This document shows positions 11,587 through 23,515 of a stretch of 64,000 nucleotides of DNA, in pieces. Origin of the DNA: Zopfochytrium polystomum (lineage: Eukaryota; Chytridiomycota; Chytridiomycetes; Chytridiales; Chytridiaceae); the NCBI GenBank assembly GCA_025765615.1, contig JAIVFJ010000240.1, forward strand, positions 26,745 to 90,744. Reading direction: 5' to 3'. The position numbers and the translations under genes were made by a program. The notes under the pieces are model-generated. The model was given only the letters and a program-made list of their open reading frames with translations, was not told the DNA's origin and did no database searches. Numbering within the stretch: the first letter of the stretch is position 1; every line of letters begins with the position of its first letter.

Positions 11587-13298
11587 ATGCCCGCCAAGAG
11601 CGGTGGGGTCGGCCAGAAGATGAAGCCGCCAATGCAGCAGCAGCAGCAGCAGCAGCAGCAGCCGCAGAAACAGAAGCAGCAGCAGAAGCAGCAGCAGAAA
11701 CAGCAGCAGGAACCGCAGCAGCCTCAAAAGCAGATGGTGCGTCTCCAGGGACACCACAACTTTCGCATGCGGCTCGTCCTCGCCACGCTGTCGGGAAGGC
11801 CCGTCCGCATCGACAAGATCCGGCAGCGGCCGTCGCCGGGTGGCGGCGACGTTGTTGTGCCCTCGGACGCACCGGAAGATCACACTGGGCTTCTTGGTAT
11901 TAGGAATTGATTTCGCTTCGGTTTGTCATAAGCTTAACCAACAACAACAACAACAACAACAACCACAAACTGCTAGACTACGAAGTGTCGTTCCTGCGGC
12001 TGCTAGAAAAGGTGACGAACGGGTCGACCGTCGAGATCTCGTACTCTGGCACGGCGCTGATCTACCGACCGGGCGTGATCGTAGGCGGCAAGGTGGAGCA
12101 CGCGTGCCCGACGTCGCGGGCGATCGGCTACTTTCTCGAGCCGCTGATCGCGCTGTCCCCCTTTTGCAAGACGCCGCTGACGGCGACGCTGACGGGTGTG
12201 ACCAATAACAATATTGACGTGGGCGTCGACGTGCTGCGCACGGTGACGCTGCCGGTGCTGCGCCGGTTTCTGCCGGAGAGCACGGCGTCGGCGGGCCTGC
12301 AGGTGCCGCTGGAGCTCAAGATCGACCGCCGCGGGCTGCAGCCGGCCGGCGGCGGCGCCGTGACGTTCCGGTGCCCGACCGTGCGCTGCTTGGTGTCGCC
12401 GTCGACGCTGTCGACCGTCGCGGCGCCCATCGGCGACGGCGGGCGCCCCGGCGCGCCGGTGCCGGCGCACGCGGTGTTTGCGACGCCCGTCGCGGGCGCG
12501 GGGGCGGTGCGCCGCGCGGTGCGGAGGGTGCGTGGGGTGGCGTACGCGGCGCGGGTGGCGCCCGCGATCGCCGGGCGCATCGCGGACGCCGCGCGCGCGG
12601 TGCTGACGAGGTTCCTGCCGGACGTTTACGTGTATTTGGACGTGGCGCGCGGGGCCGAGGCAGGGTTGAGCCCCGGGTACGGGTGCGCGCTGGTCGCGGA
12701 GAGCCTCGGGCGGCATCTGCACGGCGCAGAGTGTGCGGCGCAGCCGCGGCGGCGGGAGGTTGGTGGGGCTGTTGGTGATGGTGATGGTGGTGGTGCTGGC
12801 GGCGTGGGCGTCGATGCGGACGGGGCGAAGCGGCGCAAGATTGAGCTGGAGCGGGACGACGGCGAGGTGGTCGGACAAGGGGACGGCGGCGAGGACCGTG
12901 AGGTGAGCGACGGCGACGCGTCGGACGGAGACTCGGTCGCGGACGGAGCCGGTGCAAAGACGCTGGACGAGCTGCTTGCGGCGACGCACACGTACGCGAC
13001 GCCCGAGGACCTGGGGGTGCGGTGCGCGCGGCTGCTGCTGAGCGAGATCCAGCGGGGCGGGTGCATCGACACGACGAGCCAGTGGCTGGTGATGCTGATG
13101 ATGGCGCTGGGGCCGGAGGGCGACGCGACCAAAGTGCGGATCGCGGGGGGCGGCGAGCTGGGGTCGTTTCTGGTGCAGCACCTGCGCGACATTAAGGAAT
13201 TTCTGGGGGTGGAGTTCCGCATCGTGCGCGAGGAGGGGGAGATTGTGCTGACGTGCGCGGGAAGCGGGTACGTCAATGTGAACAAGTCCGTGGCGTGA
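11587..13298 (+). CDS. RCL1: RNA 3'-terminal phosphate cyclase-like protein RCL1
   Basis: Exons 11587-11896 and 11977-13298 give 543 residues. The intron (donor GTATTA, acceptor GCTAG) joins HTGLL to DYEVSFLRLLEKVTNGS. A polyglutamine tract near residue 17 precedes RLQGHHNFRMRLVLATLSG. Further signatures are the PGVIVGGKVEHACP block, RRGLQPAGGGAVTF, and CARLLLSEIQRGGCIDTT near the C-terminus. These match Rcl1 rather than true cyclases, which begin with a GGQ/LRNALALS-type motif. Rcl1 acts with Bms1 in the nucleolar SSU processome and is needed for pre-rRNA cleavage at site A2. An acidic, Gly-rich insertion of about 100 residues before the TYATPEDLG block is unusual; typical Rcl1 is about 370 residues. 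The intron itself contains a CAA repeat. Confidence 0.92.
11634..11664 (+). repeat. CAG repeat coding polyglutamine in RCL1
   Basis: About ten CAG units encode a glutamine run in RCL1 exon 1 and grade into mixed Gln/Lys/Pro codons. Seen directly. Confidence 0.9.
11938..11964 (+). repeat. CAA repeat inside the RCL1 intron
   Basis: Nine near-perfect CAA units fill the space between the presumed branch region and the acceptor at 11976. Seen directly. Confidence 0.88.
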
Positions 13299-13633
13299 AG
13301 AAACAGAACGGAAGGTTGTAATAAGAAAAGGAAAAGGAAAGGAAAGGCAGACGAGCAGATAGATGCCCTTGTCGACATTATCCTTGTCGTGGTGGCTGGA
13401 TTGTGGATCCTCTGTCTGTCTGCATGTGCCTGCCTGCCTGTCTTTGGAGTGGCCGTCTGTCTGTCTGCCTGGTCTGGCGGTCTGTCTGTGGGTCGGTCTC
13501 GGGCGGGCAAGATTGGTGGCTCAGACCCCTTGTCTGTTTCCTTTTCTTCGTTTCCTTGTCACGCAATTCATTACAGGAATGCACAGCCACGAGGGATCAG
13601 AAAGAACGGGCGGGAGGCGCGCAAAGCAAAATG

Positions 13634-13704
<71 letters not shown>

Positions 13705-13989
13705 GTGACGCCGCCGCCGCAGCAGCCACACGTCACTGTCGGTCTGTCTGTCTGTCTCTGTTGGAGCCAAGCAAGCAATCAATCTGCCAACTCTCACGCC
13801 CAGACCACGAAGCTGAAAGGAAACACCTCAAAAGTACTTTCAAACCAGTCACTCAATCTCCTTCATTCCTTCCGTGGTCCATCCATCGCGCGTCCTACCC
13901 CCCCACTCCCTCACAGGCCAGCAGCAAGCGAGGAGGCTTGATTAGCCTATCTCCTACCTCACAGCTCCACGCCGCACACGCACGCTCCC
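13299..13989. other. Intergenic region upstream of chitin synthase
   Basis: The stretch contains TCTG-type repeats (about 13400-13500 and 13740-13756) and a GA microsatellite (13628-13699). It probably carries the chitin synthase promoter and 5' leader. Open frames across the GA run are low-complexity artefacts. Confidence 0.45.
13628..13699. repeat. GA dinucleotide microsatellite
   Basis: About 35 GA units with one short interruption, seen directly. It lies about 290 bases upstream of the chitin synthase start. Confidence 0.92.
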
Positions 13990-16900
13990 ATGCCATCTTC
14001 GCCCCCTGGCGGTCCTGCACGGGACGTGCCCGGCGGGTACCAGGCGGTTCCGTCTCGCGATGACCCCGCTGCAAACCCTTCGCCCGCCCTCACGTACAGC
14101 ACGCAGTCATCGACCCAATCTGGAAACCCCCTCTACTTTGTCGCGCCGGACAACAGAGGCGCGAACGCATACCCCATGGGCCCGGTCTCTCCCCCACAGT
14201 CAAAGTCGCCAAACAATTACCCGATCCTGCGGGAGGACGCCGACTTTAGGGGCGCGGCCTCGCCCAAATTCCTCGCTGCCACCCCGTCGTTCGGAGCCCA
14301 GTCCGGATCGCCGCCGCGTATGATGCGCAGCGCGACCACAAAGTCACAAGCAAGAACCCTGCGGCGCAGCGCCAGCAGATACGAAGCGCCCCCGCTGCGA
14401 CGGATGCTGACGACCAGCCACAGCCACCCGGGGTATGCAAGCGGCGGCGGCGCGCAGACCCCTGTCGCCCTGAAGAAGCGGAATCCGTGGTCTCCTCCGA
14501 ATGTGTGGGTCGCCTTTTCGTGGATGATGACGTGCTGCTGTCCCGGCTTCTGTTTGGCTGGAATCGTCAAAGGTGGCGCCGGTCCGCAGCAGGCTTGGCG
14601 AGAGAAGGTGGCGCTCTGCTGGATCGTGTTCTTCATGTCGGCTTTCGTCGCCTTCTTCATCCTCGCGTTCAACAAGCTGCTGTGTCCCACGTCCAAGCTG
14701 GAAAACAACAATGTGCCTGTCTCGATCTACGGTACGTTCCGCATTTTTTGTTGGAGAAGCATCCGCGGTGTTGGCCCAGTTTTCCTAACCCCTTTCGAAC
14801 ACCTTAAGGCGGAGTGATGGTTCGCGGCACCATGTTCAACATCCTGAACGCAACAAAACCATACAACACGCTCTTCTCGGATCTTGCGGTTGCGTTCCCC
14901 GGCATCGACGTGACGACCCAGTTTTCGCAACCATCCAGCGAATATACCCAGTGTGTGGGTCTCTCGAATTCTTGGGCAACGGTGAACTACACTTGCGAGG
15001 CCGACAATACTTGCATCGACGTTCGTCACTTGATGTACCCGGATCAGAGTGTCATGGGGATCTACCCGTACAACAAGACCTCTGATGGCACAGCCCTGAA
15101 GCCTAACCCTCTCCTGTCGTGGTCGATCGTCAAGGCGCGCGGTCTGGTGGTGTACAAGGACATTGTTCTCAATTTCCAGCCGTATTTGCAACAGCACCCC
15201 GTTCCCGACCTGACGGACGACGTCGACATCATGATTCGCACAGCCTCAGCAATCAACGATGCGACCCACTTGGTCGCCAGAAACCCAAACTTGAAGGATT
15301 CGCAGACAATCGCCTGCCTCTCGCAAAAGTATTACGCTGGCCAGCTGGACATCCTTCCCTCTGAATGTATGACATCCTTGGTCGTCACATACATGGCCAC
15401 TGCGCTTGTCCTTTCGATCGTCATCGTCCGCTTTGTCATGGCTGTCGTCTTTAACTGGTTCATCGCCAACAAGCTCTCCCGGAAGCCGAAACCGGACAGC
15501 CTTCGGGAGCGAGAGTACTACGAGAAGCAACCGACAGTCCCATTCCTCCGGAAAATCGAGCAAGAAGAATTCGTGGCTGCCGGCGGTGGCGCCCACGGCA
15601 AGCGGGTGTCCGCTATTTCAGCAGTCTCAGCCGGGTCGTCTCAGCGGAACCTTTTGCGCAAAAGCGCAGCGAGTCCGTTCATTCCCACCGCCGCCGGCGC
15701 GTACGACACCGATCTTCACACTGTGCTGCTGGTGACATGCTATTCGGAGGGTGAGCAATCGATGCGAAACACGCTGGAGTCTCTCGTCGCGACAGACTAC
15801 CACGACGAAAAGAAACTTCTCTTTGTCATTTGCGATGGTGTCATCACTGGAAAAGGAGAGGCGCAGTCTACACCAGATATTGTCTTGGGACTGATCGAAC
15901 TCGACGACGACCTGGGCGGAAATCCAAAACCGTACTCGTACGTTGCTGTTGCCAGTGGGTCGAAACAGCACAACATGGCGAAAGTGTACTGCGGAAATTA
16001 TGGTGGGCTTTTCTCTTGTTTGACTAGTGATAGAATTTGCCTAACAAACCTCCTATCTCACGAAATCGTCCAGTCTTCAAGGGTCGTGCGGTTCCAACTG
16101 TTGTGGTTGTCAAATGCGGAACACCGGCGGAAGCAAGCTCAGCAAAGCCAGGCAATCGCGGAAAGCGTGATTCGCAGCTCATTTTGATGAACTTTTTCTC
16201 GCGCGTTGTGCTGCAAGACCGAATGACTCCGTTGGACTACGACATGTTCCGGAAAATTCATCACGTAAGAGACCAAAACTCTGTCCCCCATTTTCTCGCG
16301 GAATCTGACTCTGTTCAACAGATCACTGGCTTCACTCCTGACTATTACGAGATCCTCCTGATGGTGGACGCAGACACGATGGTCCACCCGGACTCACTCC
16401 GCGCCATGACCAACTGCATGTACAACAATCCCATGGTGATGGGTCTCTGCGGAGAGACCAAGATTGACAACAAGCGAACGTCCTGGGTGACGATGATCCA
16501 AGTGTTCGAATACTACATCTCGCACCACCTTGGCAAGGCCTTTGAGAGTGTGTTTGGTGGTGTTACGTGTTTGCCGGGCTGTTTCTGCATGTATCGCATC
16601 AAAGCACGCAAGGGCGATGAGTGGATTCCCATAGTAGTCGCCCCGGACATTGTGAGCGAATACAGGTGAGAAAGTGACGTTGACCCGTTTTAAAATTCAA
16701 GACTAACCAATCTGTGCCAAACAGCACCAACGAAGTCGAAACGCTGCATCAGAAGAACCTGCTTCTGCTCGGTGAAGATCGGTTCCTCACGACGCTCATG
16801 CTCAGGCAGTTCCCCAAACGGAAGCAAGTGTTTGTGCCTGGGGCCATCTGCCGGACGACCGTGCCCGACGACTTCAAGACGCTTCTCTCCCAGCGGCGGC

Positions 16901-17628
16901 GATGGATCAACTCGACGATCCACAACCTGATGGAGCTAGTCTTGCTGCGAGACCTTTGCGGGACTTTCTGCTTTTCGATGCAGTTCATTGTGCTCATGGA
17001 CCTGATCGGCACGGCCATTCTTCCAATCTCGCTGCTCCTCCTGTACTACATGATCTATGTCGCCATCTTCCAGACCCACTACGTTGCATCCGAGGCGGCC
17101 ACGTACTCCAACACGATCCTGCTTGTCGGCGTATTGTTCATGCCGGCGTTCCTGGTGGTGCTCGTGTCGCGCAAAATGTCTCTGATCATGTGGATGCTGC
17201 TGTACCTGGTCGCGCTTCCGATCTGGCAGTTTGTGCTGCCTCTCTACGCGTTCTGGAACTTTGACGACTTTTCGTGGGGCGCGACGCGGCAGGTGGCCGG
17301 TGCGGGCAAGGACACGGGACACGGCGAGAGTGGCGGGGCCGACGACCGGTTCGACCCAGCGAGTGTGCCGTTCCGAAAGTGGGAAGAGTACGAGGTCGAG
17401 TGGCGGCAGCGGGTCAACACGCAGCGGCTGGCCATCAAGCGGGCGGCCGACGCTGCCGCGGCGGGCGGGCGGGACAGCCCGGCGCTGTCGGTGCCGTCCT
17501 CGGGGTACCACCACGGCGCGCCGCGGCTCCGCTCGCGGCTGTCTGGGCTGAGTCTCGGCACCACCATGACTGACGGCACGGTCGACTCTGCCAGTGCGAG
17601 TCCATTTGAGGATATCGACTTTGAGTAA
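13990..17628 (+). CDS. Chitin synthase, division 2 (class IV-like)
   Basis: Five exons give about 1,124 residues: 13990-14731, 14809-16002, 16074-16264, 16322-16665 and 16725-17628. The introns are 77, 71, 57 and 59 nt. The 57-nt intron is in frame without a stop, but removing it restores the family's spacing between the IHH and TGFTPDYYE blocks. The N-terminus is disordered, then come two membrane spans (VWVAFSWMM.. and [17 protein letters not shown]), a region like the cytochrome-b5-like segment of class IV enzymes, another membrane span near the [13 protein letters not shown] segment, and the GT2 catalytic core. Core motifs are VDADT, GCFCMYR, the acceptor GEDRFLTT and product-binding QRRRW. 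C-terminal membrane helices and the family's WDDFSWG-like motif (FDDFSWG here) follow. The enzyme polymerises UDP-GlcNAc into chitin at the plasma membrane. Confidence 0.95.
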
Positions 17629-18480
17629 AGGGGGTGGCAGGAGGTGTGGTGGGGAGCGAGTCGCTGAAGCTGGCGAGGGTTGGATTTTATGTTTTTCTTT
17701 GATATGGACATTCATTCGTTTCGCTTGACACCTATTTTTTTTTTCCAGACCGCCACTCGCCCCATCTTCGCCCTAACGAGAGCACCCCTGTTATTCCGAC
17801 TTTTATTCTTTCGCTCCCTTTTTTCCTTGTTATTGTTGGCCGACCCGACCACGCCCACTTCAAAAATGGCAACACGAACAAGAGGATCCCCCTGCCACGC
17901 TAGCCGCCATATTATTTTCTTTTTTTTTTCTTTTTTTTTTTTTTTCTTGTCCTTTCCACCCAACCCTTTTTACTTTTCATCTGCGCAGCGTGACTCTCTC
18001 TTGTTATCCTTATGTGATTTCACTCACTCGCTCTCTACGTGCTTTTTGTCGTTGTTGCTGTCCTTGCTCTTGTCCGTCCGTCGCACACTCTTCTCCCTCT
18101 CTTCTTCTCGTTGTTCTATTTTTCGGCTCCCCCCTTCTCTTTCCCACCCCCCTTTTGAAGAATCCAAGCGAGAGACGGGCTTGCGATTCCTTTCTTTGGC
18201 CCACCCACCTCTACCCTCCCCCTGAGAATGAAGACTTGAATTTGAACGCGGGTGGGAGGGAGCCGGAACACGCAGAACATCCAGCTTTCTTTGAGACACA
18301 CAAACAAGGGGGAGAAAAGTGATTATTTGAAGTTTGGGACTGCCCCACCCGGCGTGTGCTTCGTCGAATTTGATTGGTGGGAGCGAATTTTTATTTTTTC
18401 ATTTTCAGTGTGGCAGTGGTGGCGTCACAGCCGCAGTCGCAGTCCTCAGCCCCCAGTCCCCAGTCCATCCCAGAAGAGTC
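17629..18480. other. Intergenic region with pyrimidine-rich tracts
   Basis: Long T and CT runs (for example 17921-17946) dominate. The continuous frame at 17680-18225 is Ser/Leu/Phe-rich and reflects this composition. An ATTGG (inverse CCAAT) occurs near 18373, about 110 bases before the next gene, and may be promoter-related. Confidence 0.4.
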
Positions 18481-20645
18481 ATGAACATCAACGGCTTCAT
18501 TTCACAGGCAAGTGTGCAAGGCGTCGAGTCGCCATCGGCGGGCAGCCCCCTCCACTGCCCGCGCCGCACCCACCCCTCCCACGATCCCGCTTCTTTCTAC
18601 CTTCCGACCGATCGATCACTCGCGCGCTTGATCCTCCTGCGCTTGAGTTTGCTCGCTCACCACCCCCGCTATCGATCTGATCTACTCCCGCGCGCTTCTT
18701 GCATGCCCTTCACTCCTCATCCTTTACCTGAAAAAGAGTGACTGACTGGCTTACTTGACCTCCTCTGTCAACAAACACATCACAACCCCACCATACACAC
18801 AGATCGACAACACAATCAACAGCGCGCTCGGCCGCAGACCAAACGGCTCCACCATCACTACCTACTACGCTCCATCGCAACAAGCCCCGCCACAGCCAAT
18901 CTACGGCCAGCAGCCGTCCTACCCCGCCGTCTACGGCGGGAACCCGTATCCTGCCTACGCTGGCGCGGGTGCCCAGCAGCCGCCGCGCCCCTACCAGACA
19001 AACAACTTTAGCAACGGCCAGACCCCCAACTATGGCTACCCGCAGCCCGTCCCCTCTCAGATCCCGCCTCTCAAGTACCCGACGCCGTACCCGGGCCCTC
19101 AGCCGCAGCCGGCAGTGCCTGTAGCCGCTTACCCGGTCATGCCCGCACCGCAACAACCCTTCTACAATGCGCCGGCTCCACAGCCACACTTTGCACCGCC
19201 ACAGCACCCAAACTACCCGTCGTACTTTCCGACCCCGCCGCATCCGCAACCGCCGCAGGCGCAGCCTGCTTTCTCGCCGCCGATGAAGCCGCAGCCAACG
19301 TTTGGCGGATACCCGGGAACTTGGCCCGGTCCCGGCGGTCACGTGCCGCCCCAGCCACCGACGGGAGCGGGTTACCCGACTCCGGGCGGTCCGCCGCATC
19401 CCCAGCCCGGTCCCGCGGGTTATGGCCAGCCCCACCCGCCCCCCGCCACAACAGCTGCACCCGCAACCAGGAGTCGGCCAACCGAACTACGGGTACTCGC
19501 CCCAGCCGCCGCCCCAGCCGCATCACCATCAAACGCTGCCAAACCCGCATCACTACGGAGGGTACCAGCAGCCCGCTTTTCCTGCACCCGCTGCCGCCGC
19601 CACCGTCGGTGCTGCCGCAGCGGTCGGCGCAGCTGCCGCAGTTGCCGTGGGCGCTGCGACCATGACTCACGGCTCGGCCCAGTCCCCGCAGCAAGGGTAC
19701 GGGCAGCCGATCCCGGCACCGGGGGCGGTCGGAGCAGGTAATGTGGCCGGTGGGGAAGCAAAGAAAGAGGAAGCCGAGAAGCTTGAGGGGTGGATGGCGC
19801 AGCTCGCGCTGGAGGCGGACGCGGCCGGGTCCGCTCCCCCGCCGCCCGCATACGACCCGAAATGGGCGACGGGCGGACTCGACTTCGGCGCTCCTGCGCC
19901 GGCGGCCCCTGCGACCCACGACCAAAAGGCGGGCGCGTACGTTGCGAACGCAGCCGTCGGCGGCGGAGACAGCAACGGCGGAGCCAGCAGCGGCTCAGGT
20001 TACGCCGCCGCAACCGACTCGGGACGGCTGGCGGGGTCGTCACAGCCCGCGAGCGACGGGAAGGCTCCGTTCAGGGACCCTGGGGCGTCGTTCGACGCGG
20101 CCATGGCTTCATTGGGCTCCTCTTCCAGCTCCTCATCTTCTTCGTATTCGTCGTCGTCCTCATCGAGCGCCTCACAGCAGCAGCACCAATACAACCACGG
20201 CCCAGCAGCCCCGGAAACCGACGCGGGCCGGCTGCAGGCCTCGGCCCTGCCCGCCGGCGACTACAAGGCCGAATACCGCCCGGGCGCGTCGCTCGACGCC
20301 CTCCTGTCCTCCTCCTCCTCCAACCCCGCTTCTTCGTCGTCGTCCTCTTCCTCAACATCGTCTCCCGACTCCGCCTCCCCGGCCGCCGCGACCGCCGTGT
20401 CTCCGCCCCCCGCACCGCCCACCGCCGCCCCCACCTGCACAAACTGCCACGCGCCCTTGATACCCGGCGCCAACTTTTGCACAACGTGCTTTGCGGGGGC
20501 GAGCGCGGCCGAGCCCGCGCATGCGCCCGCGACTTCTTCCGCTGCAACGGCGGCTGCGGCGCCAGCGCCGGGGTCCCAGACCAACCGGTGGCATCAGGTC
20601 GTGGCGGCGGCGGTGAGCAACGCGGCGAACGCGGAGACGCATTAA
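18481..20645 (+). CDS. Pro/Gln/Ser-rich protein with C-terminal zinc ribbon; GC-AG first intron and one frameshift
   Basis: The only in-frame start I can find is an exon of 27 nt at 18481-18507 (MNINGFISQ). It is joined by an intron that would begin GCAAGT at 18508 and end CACACAG at 18802. The second exon then reads IDNTINSALGRRPNG and continues as a Pro/Gln/Tyr-rich tract to about 19440. There the frame changes at a run of six C (19439-19444); one more C would keep the Pro/Gln reading. The new frame runs to 20645 with a polyserine region and a duplicated module (GRLAGSSQP..DPGASFDAAM and GRLQASALP..RPGASLDALL). It ends with a CxxC-14-CxxC-type zinc ribbon (CTNCHAPL..NFCTTCF). I do not recognise the family. 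Disorder plus a ribbon would fit a scaffold or trafficking adaptor, but that is a guess. Confidence 0.7.
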
Positions 20646-20995
20646 AAGAGAATTGGAGCGCGGGCCGTCATTTTTCTTTCGCCTTCACCTGCTGTATCGG
20701 TTTGCATTTCTTCTATTTCCTCTTTCTGTTCGTCGCGAACGTGAACCTCCCCGTCTCGATCTGCGTGGTCGTCTCAAAGCTCAGGGCCCCATAACCCTGC
20801 CTGTCGCCCAAAGAACAAAGAGAAAAGAGTGATCAGCGCATTATTATTGAAGGAGTCTCCCCTCCCCCCTTTCCCCGTCACCTCGTAAGCCCTGAGCGGC
20901 AAAACCTTTCCGTCCCGCACCAACCTTCGTCCGTTCCTCTGGTCCCTGATTGGCTGCGTCCGCGATCTGCGAATTATCTCATTTCATTTTCACTT

Positions 20996-20997
<2 letters not shown>

Positions 20998-21026
<29 letters not shown>
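20998..21026. repeat. Poly-T tract
   Basis: An uninterrupted T run of about 29 bases, seen directly. Confidence 0.9.
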
Positions 21027-21028
<2 letters not shown>

Positions 21029-21119
21029 CTGTGCGGGCTCTTTCAAAAAGGTGTTCGAGGGGTGCGCAAGCGGGGAACTTGGAAGCGAATGCAGTTTCCG
21101 TTTAGCGGGGAATTACTTT

Positions 21120-21120
<1 letters not shown>

Positions 21121-21161
<41 letters not shown>
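21121..21161. repeat. Long poly-T tract
   Basis: A near-pure T run of about 40 bases (one leading CC). Read as the complement it is poly-A, which could mark a retroposed end, but no adjacent retroelement is visible. Confidence 0.88.
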
Positions 21162-21162
<1 letters not shown>

Positions 21163-21271
21163 GCTGCAACAGTTTCGTCGTGGCGGCGAATGGAGTGAGG
21201 GGAGATGGCCAGCGCACGTGGCATTTCATTCGCCCAGTCCTTCACGTCCCTATCAGTTGCACGGGGTATAC

Positions 21272-21279
21272 TATATAAA
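21272..21279 (+). promoter_or_regulatory. Candidate TATA box upstream of transposase
   Basis: TATATAAA lies about 180 bases before the transposase start at 21462. The motif is consensus, but its function is inferred from position only. Confidence 0.4.
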
Positions 21280-21461
21280 GTGGAGAGCCAATCCCATGGT
21301 TCAATTTGACAAACTCTGCCGTTCCCCAAGACTTTGGCTTTTTCAAAAACTTTCGCAAAATTTTTGGTGGTTTTTTGTTTTTTTTGACGATGCTCCCAGT
21401 TTTCCCCGTTTTGGACTGATAGCTAATTTTTAAGGAGGTGTGTTCGTTCCCCCCTCGCGAT

Positions 21462-22964
21462 ATGCCTCGCTCACGCAGAATTCGTGAAAAACATAGCAAA
21501 ACAAAAAAGAAGTTGGGACCTGTTTTTCAAACTCTCAGCAAGATGCTGGCCATCGCCATCGAGCAGCTTGCCCTTCCTTTATGCAATAGGATGGTCAAAA
21601 CTGCAGTTTGGCCATCATCACTTTCTGGATCAATGTGGCTGGATGAGATACACCAGAGCCACAGAGCTACAGAGCACGAATGCATGAGAACCTATGGATG
21701 GATGTTTCAGCGTTTGAGTAAGCAACCTGGCCCATCGTCCTTCCTCCTCAATATCTGGTTCCTCTCACAATGATGCTTCAAGTCATCTCTTGGATAAACT
21801 GCAATCGACAGGCAAACTTCCCAAGACCCGTTGACCTGTTACAAGCAAAATCAGGAACAAGTGGCAATCTTCCTGTACACCTGCTGCAGAAACCTGTCCA
21901 ACCGGCTTGTTCAGGAACGATTTCAACGATCAGGTGACACAGTCTCTCACTCCATTCGAGGCGTAATCTGGGCGTTGAAGGCGCTATCAAAGGAGTACGT
22001 AAAGCTCCCAAGTGGGTCTGCCCCAATGCCCTCTGAGATCGCAAACAATCCAAAACTGTTCCTGTACTTTAAGGATTGCACTGGTGAGGACTTCGGCGAT
22101 CAGACTGTTCTTTATATTCTTTTCAAGGAGCGCTTGACGGATCCCACATTTCAGCCTGTGTGGATGAGGCGCAGTCAGTTCCCTGGAGGAACCGAAAAGG
22201 TGCTCTCAGCCAAAACGTACTCGCTGCTTGTGGGTTTGATATGGTTTTTCAGTATGTTTGTGCTGGGTGGGAAGGCAGCACGCACGATTCACAGGTACAG
22301 ATATTTTCATCTGAAGAACGTCACCCAACTTTTCTTTTTTCCTCCACAGGTACTGGATGATGCAAGAAGCGACGATTTCAGCATTCCTCCTGGCAAATTT
22401 TATCTCGCTGATGCTGGATATGCGTTGTCGACTGTGCCTTACCAAGGTATTAGATACCACCTAAAAGAATTTGCCCAAGGGTCTGAGCCGTGAGGCTGCG
22501 CAGCTAATATGTCACGTCCATCCCTAGTGTGAAGGATTATAAGGAGCTTTTTAACTTGCATCACGCAACGGCTCGCAACGTGATTGAACGCATTTTTGGT
22601 GCTTTGAAGATCTGGTTTCCAATCCTGTCCCACATGCATCCATTCAGTATTCAAGTGCAGCGTTACCCCGTTTTGGCTCATTTTGTTCTGTTTAACTTTA
22701 TCTGTATTGAGCAACTGACAGATTCGTTCAACGAGGGCGATGATGAAGATGAAGGCTCCGCAGATGTCGTGGAGGAGCTGGAGGACGACTCCAGTGCCGA
22801 CGAATCCATTGATTATTCTGCTGCAGCCCATGCACCAGATACAATTGCCAAAGCCATGTGGAAAGATTATGAAAAGATTCTGACTGCCACCGACAAAGAT
22901 GAAACAAGTTTGGCACATGCTTTATTTACTTCACTCAACGATCTACCAACATGTTCCAAATAAA
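21462..22964 (+). CDS. PIF/Harbinger DDE transposase (possibly disrupted near the N-terminus)
   Basis: Very short introns restore the family sequence: 22084-22127 (44 nt), 22295-22349 (55 nt) and 22490-22527 (38 nt). The conserved blocks read EQVAIFLYTCCRNLSNRLVQ, DCTGALDGSH (first catalytic Asp), NRKGALSQNVLAACGFD, GWEGSTHDSQ (second Asp), GKFYLADAGYALS, YKELFNLHHATARNVIERIF (catalytic Glu) and an acidic tail. The product would cut and reinsert the element. Upstream, the LLDKLQSTGKLPKTR block (about 21785-21830) and the following TCYKQNQEQ block are in different frames. A 1-base shift near 21829-21833 or an unresolved intron lies there, and the joins to the first exon (21462-21719) are uncertain. 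Confidence 0.82.
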
Positions 22965-23376
22965 CTACACGCAAAGTGCATCACCATGGAAGCCAAGAAA
23001 AATATCCATATACGTAAGGTTTGCAGAAAGCGCTTGGCAGCATCATAAACCTCAAACAGATGAAGGAACTGGCGTGAGGGGTCAGAATCATCAGTCCGAA
23101 GGAGGCTTTGCAGGATGGAGCCTGCACATACAGAGTTTGATGACCGCGTAATGAATGTTGGAAATGGTGCCATGGATTGCTCTACTGTCTCACTCAGTCC
23201 TGATACAGTTTCCTTAAACTCTACTAGTGCGTTACGAAACTCACTGATAGTTTCAACTGTGTTGACTTTTAAACCTTCTTTTCTCTCCTTTTCTCTTTCT
23301 TGCTCTCTTAGTTGGTTTGTCTGCACACTGATCATGCCTCCCTCTCTATTTATGCCATTTTCTATGTCACATGCAG

Positions 23377-23410
23377 TGTGGGAGAATCTTCGTCTCATCC
23401 GCGCGTGCAG
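23377..23410. repeat. 34-bp direct repeat, copy 1
   Basis: Begins TGTGGGAGAATCTTCGTCTC and ends GCGCGTGCAG. It is identical to 23482-23515 and offset by 105 bases. Read on the minus strand it lies at the 3' side of the Myb-like gene. Confidence 0.92.
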
Positions 23411-23481
23411 GTTTGTGATTGCGCCCTCCTTTCTCGTCACTGTCCCCCGATGTCCCTCTCTCGTCATCCTTCCTCAATATA

Positions 23482-23515
23482 TGTGGGAGAATCTTCGTCT
23501 CATCCGCGCGTGCAG
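23482..23515. repeat. 34-bp direct repeat, copy 2
   Basis: Second copy of the 34-bp unit at 23377-23410, with the same orientation and sequence. Confidence 0.92.

Larger units (their letters stand above)
20646..21461. other. Region between zinc-ribbon gene and transposase, with long poly-T runs
   Basis: Two T runs (20998-21026 and 21121-21161) dominate. The left edge of the Harbinger element should lie in this interval, but I could not find a partner for its right terminal sequence. A TATA motif lies at 21272-21279. Confidence 0.5.

Noticed and set aside
12003..13181. Long minus-strand frame of 392 codons across RCL1
   Set aside because: It is a His/Arg/Pro-rich shadow of the GC-rich RCL1 exon, whose conserved blocks lie on the other strand.
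17680..18225. Open frame of 181 codons on the + strand
   Set aside because: It is almost entirely Phe/Leu/Ser from T- and CT-rich DNA, with no domain and no splice or start context.
23377..23515. Direct repeats considered as a CRISPR-like array
   Set aside because: Only two units, a eukaryotic context and a position inside a transposon rule this out.
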